From: Isoetes taiwanensis
Taxonomy: Eukaryota > Streptophyta > Lycopodiopsida > Isoetales > Isoetaceae
Direction of reading: 5' to 3'
Assembly: GCA_021234155.1 (NCBI GenBank)
Contig: JAJEKV010000002.1
Span: forward strand, 8,534,811 to 8,598,810
DNA length: 64,000 bases
The notes beneath the pieces were generated by a model. The model saw nothing but the letters and a program-made list of their open reading frames with translations, was not told where the DNA came from and did no database searches. Positions 59,139-64,000 of this stretch are shown piece after piece. Numbering within the stretch: position 1 is the first letter of the stretch; each line of letters begins with the position of its first letter. A program made the position numbers and the translations under genes.

Positions 59139-60011
59139 ATGCCCTTCGGACATGTATGGAAAATAATATTACCACAAGGAGGCACTAGAAGTAACAACTT
59201 CAAACATGTATTTATTCTAGTCTGCCATTGAAGCTATTCAAATTAGACATTGCAGCATGGATTAGGGATGATGTAGATAGTTATGTGAAGCCGTTCCGTT
59301 TTCCATTGACATGTTGTTACATAGATTGTACATGAGATTTCAAATTCCTCGCTTCGCTAGAGATTTAGAAAAGCTTATGTGGCACATTAGTATATTTTAG
59401 AACGAGATCATTTGTAGTAAATATATTAATCTTTGTGGCATAACAAAGGGTTGTGTTTAGGTTCCCCGTTTAAACAATTTTTTGCCCCTTCGATGTAAAT
59501 TCTCCGTTTTCAAACTCATGCCCGATGAATGGTGGAACCTGAATTAGGCCTTGGACATAGCCAAGATCCCAATGAGGATGTTGGGCTAATTGAAGCTAAT
59601 AGTACACCATTAGGCCTTGGACATAGCCAAGATCCCAATGAGAATGTTGGAGTATACCATGTAGTAGGAGGGTTGACCATCTACAATATTGATCAGTGGG
59701 GTTAGTAATTGATTCGGCCATTGGATTGTGCCCAAAATAATTGAATTGATGACTGGATGAAGAAAAGCGGAAAAATAGTGCAAGAGATTGATTCCGATGC
59801 AATCCCTAAATCCCATTGGGCTTTTTGTTGGTAGATCATCTAGATTGCCCAATCAAAATAGCGTAGAAGCTAGGACACATTACTTTAGGAGCCCACTCTC
59901 TTTAGCTTAAATTTGTTGTCGCTTCCCATCCCGCATGACTGCAAATGAGATTGGCAACATAAAGCCGACACTTTTGTTGAATGAAAATAAAGCTTCAGTT
60001 ATAAATTTCTT

Positions 60012-61560
60012 ACGATGTCTTGTTCAATGCCCAAGTTGCCTTTGTGATCATAGTGCACGTGGGTTAGGCGGCCTTGGATCTTCATGCCCTTGGCTAGGAG
60101 GAGGCTATTGTCGATTTGACCATGGCTTGTTTATAGGAAACCATTATGTATTTTTCTATAGGTAGAGAATATCGTTTGTATACAAGCAGGGGAGGAAAAA
60201 AGAACCCGTCAGTGACGGGCTCACGACCTTCATCGTGGAGGAATGGACCACCGTGGACGGTCATCTATGGTCTACACTTCGCAAGGAAGTGCAAATCCCA
60301 AGCTGTCAAGCCAAGCCGCCGGGCTTCACTTCATCGTCAGGGTTATGGGATTTGTTCATGCACTTTCAAAGATAGTTCCTAAATGCGAACTATAGAACGA
60401 GATCCTGTTCAAGTATAGTCGCGCTTTGGTTTTACTTTATCCTTCCCTATATGCAATTCATTTTTGTCGACAATGCACGTGGGATATTTTTACCTTTTGC
60501 CTCAAGATCGATTCGTAATGAGCCCACATCAAGTACGTCACTTGTGAAGAGGTATGCATCCATTTCTTTTTTCCGAACATTAATCTTCATTTCCCAATAC
60601 TCTTTCTCCCTCCTTGTAACAATGGTAGGCCTAAGAGCTTGCGGGGCTTTTGTTAGAGCCTAACTGGCGTTCAAAGGATATCCCCCGAGCCGTATTGCAA
60701 GTAAGCTCTTAACTAGGTGCATCAATCATTGCAAACATCCACAGGTGCACTCGAAGTAAAGGAAATGATGAAATGATCGGACCTCAAAGCTCGCATTGAA
60801 TTATAATGTCCCTCTCTAAACATTATGTCCGGATCGTTCATGTTGCAAAATTGTATTGCATCACCAAAGCCTCAATATTCTTGCACCTAAGAAATAGTAT
60901 GTAGAGACAAAATGTTTTAAGGCAAACCAAAAGAGAGTATGTATATCCATCCAAAGATTGGAAATGTAAAGATAGCCTTCATGTCAAGATTACAAAGGGC
61001 GTAAAGTGTTTGTCAAAGAGAAGTCTTTTTTGCCTCTAATGCACAATGATCTTCATTGTGCTATACTATACTTGAATTGCATGATCTAGAAGCAATGTGA
61101 AGAGGATGGATAAATAATAGTATTGCAATCGACGGAAGCTAACCAATACCTCATCTTCATAAATTATGGCATTTTGATCGTAAAGCTTTTCCCTGGCATG
61201 GCCACTGTGTTTGAGTAACTTGCACTGTTTGGCTTGTACTAAGTAGAACTACTGCACACATTGCAAGAGACAGCTCGTTCCAAGGAATTAAGCTTTCATA
61301 TTGTCTACGAATGGTGAAGCTTCCGTAGGCCTCTAAGTGCCTCCAGTAAGGCAGCTAAGCTATTGCATGTTCGGGCAGATATATGGCATGCTGAGAATAA
61401 ATAGCCTTCCTGGATTGGTGGGGTTTGGACTTTCTCATGGCTTATATGGCTACCACACAAAGTCATGGTGACAACTTAAAGCAAACAGAAACAACTCAGA
61501 TCATATTCAAGCCAAGCTTTTGCTGCTTATAGCATTAGTCTCATATTGCCACATACTCCA
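60012..61560. other. Unique sequence after the array, no supported gene
   Basis: Array similarity ends near 60,011. A plus-strand frame at 60,146-60,382 (with GSRPSSWRNGPPWTVIYG) and one at 60,451-60,663 are open but unrecognised and not linked. The rest is AT-rich with stops in every frame. Confidence 0.5.
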
Positions 61561-61604
61561 GTGCCCACCATTCTTGCAAAACCCTTCGCTTCAGCAAAAC
61601 CCTC

Positions 61605-61764
61605 CGTCAACTTGGTCTGCTGTGATCTTTTTAATACTGGCTCTACTACCACAGATCACAAGACACTTCTTCGCTTCAGCATGTTACTATCGAGGTATAG
61701 TAGGGTTTCTGTCAACTTGTTTGCTGTGATCTTTTTAAAATTGGCTCTACTACCACAGACCACA
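61605..61764. repeat. Direct duplication of ~57 bp, 103 bp apart
   Basis: GTCAACTTGGTCTGCTGTGA...TACCACAGATCACA (from 61,607) recurs with six or so changes as GTCAACTTGTTTGCTGTGAT... at 61,710-61,764. CTTCGCTTCAGCA also precedes each copy. Confidence 0.85.
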
Positions 61765-61868
61765 TGCACTTGACCACGTTAATGCATAACAAATGCCATG
61801 CCCAACTAATTAATAACTCTAAGATGCATGAATAAATGTGCATGAAGATAATGCCATATCGTGGAGTG

Positions 61869-61919
61869 CAGATACTACATCTCTGTTCTATGTTTCCAGA
61901 TACTACATCTCTGTTCTAT
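61869..61919. repeat. Short tandem duplication, 23 bp at 28-bp spacing
   Basis: CAGATACTACATCTCTGTTC followed by TAT at 61,869 and again at 61,897. A similar doublet (GATTAACATTCTTTGCAAT type) lies at 62,080-62,133. Confidence 0.88.
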
Positions 61920-62351
61920 CTTGTCCTCAAACATCGTTTGCGAACACTGTGCATCAAGCTGAGGGCTTTAGGTTCCTGTTGTAATGGATATACAAACAGT
62001 ATCAAGCCACAGGAAGGTGGGTTGCTATGTATTTGAACAATGGATTGCTTATTCCTCTTGTGGAATGAAATGAGGTTGCAGGTTAACATTCTTGGCAATG
62101 ATGAATAAGACTGCAGATTAACATTCTTTGCAATAGCTTGGGAACATTTGATTGACATCCAGGGACAGGAACGCTTCTTTTTAAAAGTTTTTGTTGAGCC
62201 CTCTCAAAGAGAAGGCATCCCAAAAAATGGCACATGCCGCTATTTGTGACGAGCACACGGTATTCTTTAGTAAAAGCTTAAAAGAATAGTTCTGCTGCGT
62301 TCATCACACGACCTGCATGAGTTTTCACTTGTGGTGCAGGATATATAGAAA

Positions 62352-62606
62352 ATGGTTGTTCCTATCTTCAGCATTTGGCATGTGGGATATTTTGATGAAG
62401 CATTTGCAGATGGATGGAAAACACAGTCAAATCTCAAAGCAGATAGGAAAAAGGGACTATACACATACCTAGCAGAAATGATGAAGATATTCCCTGGTCT
62501 GCAATGCAACGTTGCTACAATGCTACTTAAAGAAGTTCATTTCCATATAAGTTTTAAGGTCTTGAAAACGTACTGTTTTCCTTCCTCTGTATCTAAACAT
62601 GTCTAA
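62352..62606 (+). CDS. Exon-like open frame, unrecognised
   Basis: 84 codons, MVVPIFSIWHVGYFDEAFAD then GWKTQSNLKADRKKGLYTYL and AEMMKIFPGLQCN. Amino-acid composition is protein-like (mixed charged and aromatic residues) compared with its AT-rich surroundings. A possible splice acceptor (GTGCAG at about 62,335-62,340) precedes the ATG. I know no family with this sequence. It might be one exon of a host gene or a transposon remnant. Confidence 0.35.
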   Translation: MVVPIFSIWHVGYFDEAFADGWKTQSNLKADRKKGLYTYLAEMMKIFPGLQCNVATMLLKEVHFHISFKVLKTYCFPSSVSKHV

Positions 62607-62692
62607 TTCTTGTTGAGTAGGATTGTTTGCTGCCCATACAGTGTCCACAATTGTTTTTGGGTACTGATTTTAAAGAATTCACGGTGTAGAAT

Positions 62693-62789
62693 AAGAGGGC
62701 AAAAAAAGGGGCGGCCTGCAAAATTCTATCACTTACTGACCATGAATTCCGACCTAAGAGCCCCGTGCAATTGTGTTGTTTTTGGGTTC
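62693..62789. repeat. Direct repeat, left copy (~97 bp)
   Basis: AAGAGGGC, an A-run, GGCGGCCTGCAA, CTATCACTTACT, GACCATGAATTCCGACCTAA, GTGCAATT and TTTGGGTTC. The same order occurs at 63,899-64,000. The copies start 1,206 bp apart. Confidence 0.9.
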
Positions 62790-63898
62790 AACTGAAACAT
62801 AAATAATGTACCAAAATATCGCAAGGTTGATCTAGCTTACATTACTCCTCTAATTGTAGCTTTGTAAGAACTTGGAATTTATGTAGGGCCCCTCAAAATT
62901 TCGTAAATGTTTGTCTATTTTATTAATTGCCAAAAGGAGCTATGACGTGCATTATATGCTTTGATGGCTTTGTGAGGCACATGGCAACAATTCTGTACCT
63001 GTATACTTAGGGGTGCGGTATTGAAAATCAAAGATTTAATGAACTTTTGGGGAAACTAGGAGCTTTACATGCCGCAGGTTACATCATGGATGCCAAAGGA
63101 TCGACACGCACCTGAAGAACGAGGTTGTCCAAAGCACACCTTGTTGAGAATACGAATAGTTGTATCATACTTCCATATTAGTAACATATTTCTTAGAATT
63201 TAATCTAAGTTGGTATAAGAGTAGAGTAGATTCCATTTAAGTTGATGTAAGGGTTGGCTGCCATAGGATTGATGAGGCTTTAACTAACAAATGTCTTATA
63301 AAATGCAAGAGCGCGTGTTGGCTATGGATATGGGAACTTACTTTTCTTAGTATGCAACTTGCTTTACTCAGCAGGTGTGTGTCCTGCTCAATCCAAGAGG
63401 TCTCACGGGCATTCGACAAAGGTGGTATGGTTGTGCCCGTTGTGCTATCCCAAAAACATATAATCCTTCTAAGACCTGGTAGTTGAATACTGATAAATGG
63501 TGTATTGAGATTGCAAACTGTGCCTAACACATGTTTATAGTTTGTTTGGCTATCCTCAGTAGATCAAGTACTCAATAGTCGGAGGTATGGATTTCGTAGC
63601 TAGGGGTATGACAACATGCTAGTTGGAGAATATAGAACCTGCCAGGATATCAATAATAATTTTTGTTAAGCAAACTTTCATTAAATTGAGAACGTTTTAC
63701 TATTTTGAGAATTTGTAGCAACCCCATTTCACTCAAGCTTAAGCCAATCAAGTGTACATCCTTATCCTTGTTGGCAACCAGCTCTCTTAACCAAGTGCCT
63801 AGGTTGCTTGGGATCAAAATAGTTGAAGGCTCTCCTTCAACCGTCCATACAAAATAATCTATAGTCTTCAGTGGCTAGTATTGAGGCCGATCAAAAAA
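62790..63898. other. Sequence between the two direct repeats, no supported gene
   Basis: AT-rich with scattered stops. A minus-strand frame at 63,530-63,237 (97 codons, with LLSKASCILRKVSSHIHSQH) is open but unrecognised. Confidence 0.5.
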
Positions 63899-64000
63899 AG
63901 AGGGCATAAAAAAAAGGCGGCCTGCAAGTTTAAATCCTATCACTTACTCGACCATGAATTCCGACCTAAAAGCCCGTGCAATTATGTTGTCTTTGGGTTC
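63899..64000. repeat. Direct repeat, right copy (runs to the window end)
   Basis: About 90% like 62,693-62,789, with small indels. It may continue past the window. The pair could be the ends of a small LTR-type (TRIM-like) element or two copies of a dispersed repeat. Confidence 0.85.

Larger units (their letters stand above)
49312..59192 (+). pseudogene. PPR fragment, unit 9, split by the LTR element
   Basis: Left part ends in ATTGACGATG at 49,560. Right part resumes near 59,139 with TGCCCTTCGGACATGTATGG. The majority sequence there is GATGCCCTTCTTGACATG. Confidence 0.78.
1..60011. repeat. Macrosatellite: tandem array of ~2.3-kb LRR/PPR gene-fragment units, interrupted by transposons
   Basis: The motif GATGAATGGTGGAAC marks the chosen unit start and recurs at 6,671, 14,271, 16,611, 18,897, 21,266, 40,628, 42,971, 45,294, 47,616 and 59,524. 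Undisturbed units are 2,286-2,369 bp. Units split by transposons return to about 2,320-2,375 bp once the insertions are subtracted. Order inside a unit: block a, an AT-rich spacer with a T-run, block b, LRR fragment, PPR fragment, then an AT-rich tail. Blocks a and b are diverged copies of one ~400-bp sequence about 845 bp apart. Block a itself contains a ~70-bp direct duplication around GGCCTTGGACATAGCCAAG. The array begins before the window and ends near 60,011, where the unit sequence stops after 'ATAAATTTCTT'. No function can be assigned; it appears to be an amplified chimeric pseudogene. Confidence 0.93.

Overview
The window reads as nuclear DNA of a land plant. The signs are fragments of a plant leucine-rich-repeat (LRR) receptor-like gene and of a PLS-type pentatricopeptide-repeat (PPR) gene, a plant-style LTR retrotransposon primed by initiator-Met tRNA, a Mutator-like element with a SWIM zinc finger, and very repeat-rich sequence with few intact genes. 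The PPR wording and the repeat load would suit a fern or other early-diverging vascular plant. That placement is inference. No intact host gene, rRNA or tRNA gene, or CRISPR array could be supported.

From 1 to about 60,011 the window is one tandem array (macrosatellite) of about 2.3-kb units, with roughly ten units or part units. Each unit holds two diverged copies of a non-coding block (a and b), an LRR receptor 3' fragment with an open frame of about 117 codons in several copies, and a PPR fragment with stops and a frameshift. The array is interrupted by three minus-strand LINE copies (LINE A 1,008-6,211; LINE B 8,531-13,810; LINE C 23,119-40,105) and one minus-strand LTR element (49,564-59,138). 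LINE A and B occupy the same site in their units, so a unit plus LINE was probably duplicated as a block of about 7.6 kb. LINE C is a separate, 5'-truncated insertion.

LINE C is the host of a nested stack. A 13.4-kb Mutator-like element (26,211-39,623, 12-bp target duplication) lies in its endonuclease domain. Inside that lies a 7.65-kb TIR transposon (26,422-34,068) with near-perfect 28-bp terminal inverted repeats. This inner element is the most interesting object in the window. It has a plus-strand DDE-type transposase gene (about 26,826-30,072) and, convergent to it, a minus-strand gene (about 33,840-30,373) whose 3' half matches the FCP1/NLI-interacting-factor class of HAD phosphatases (DVNGV nucleophile motif, VDDD motif, FLNPAH and PFKG blocks). 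A TIR transposon pairing a transposase with an FCP1-like phosphatase is not something I recognise.

Differences between otherwise near-identical array units cluster at CAG/CTG and CCGG sites, and the same odd replacements recur in separate units. That looks like systematic base-calling or consensus error at CHG-methylated cytosines in silenced repeats. If so, some frameshifts in the transposase, phosphatase and SWIM genes may not be real.

After 60,011 the array stops. The last 4 kb is AT-rich with short direct repeats and one exon-like open frame that I cannot name.
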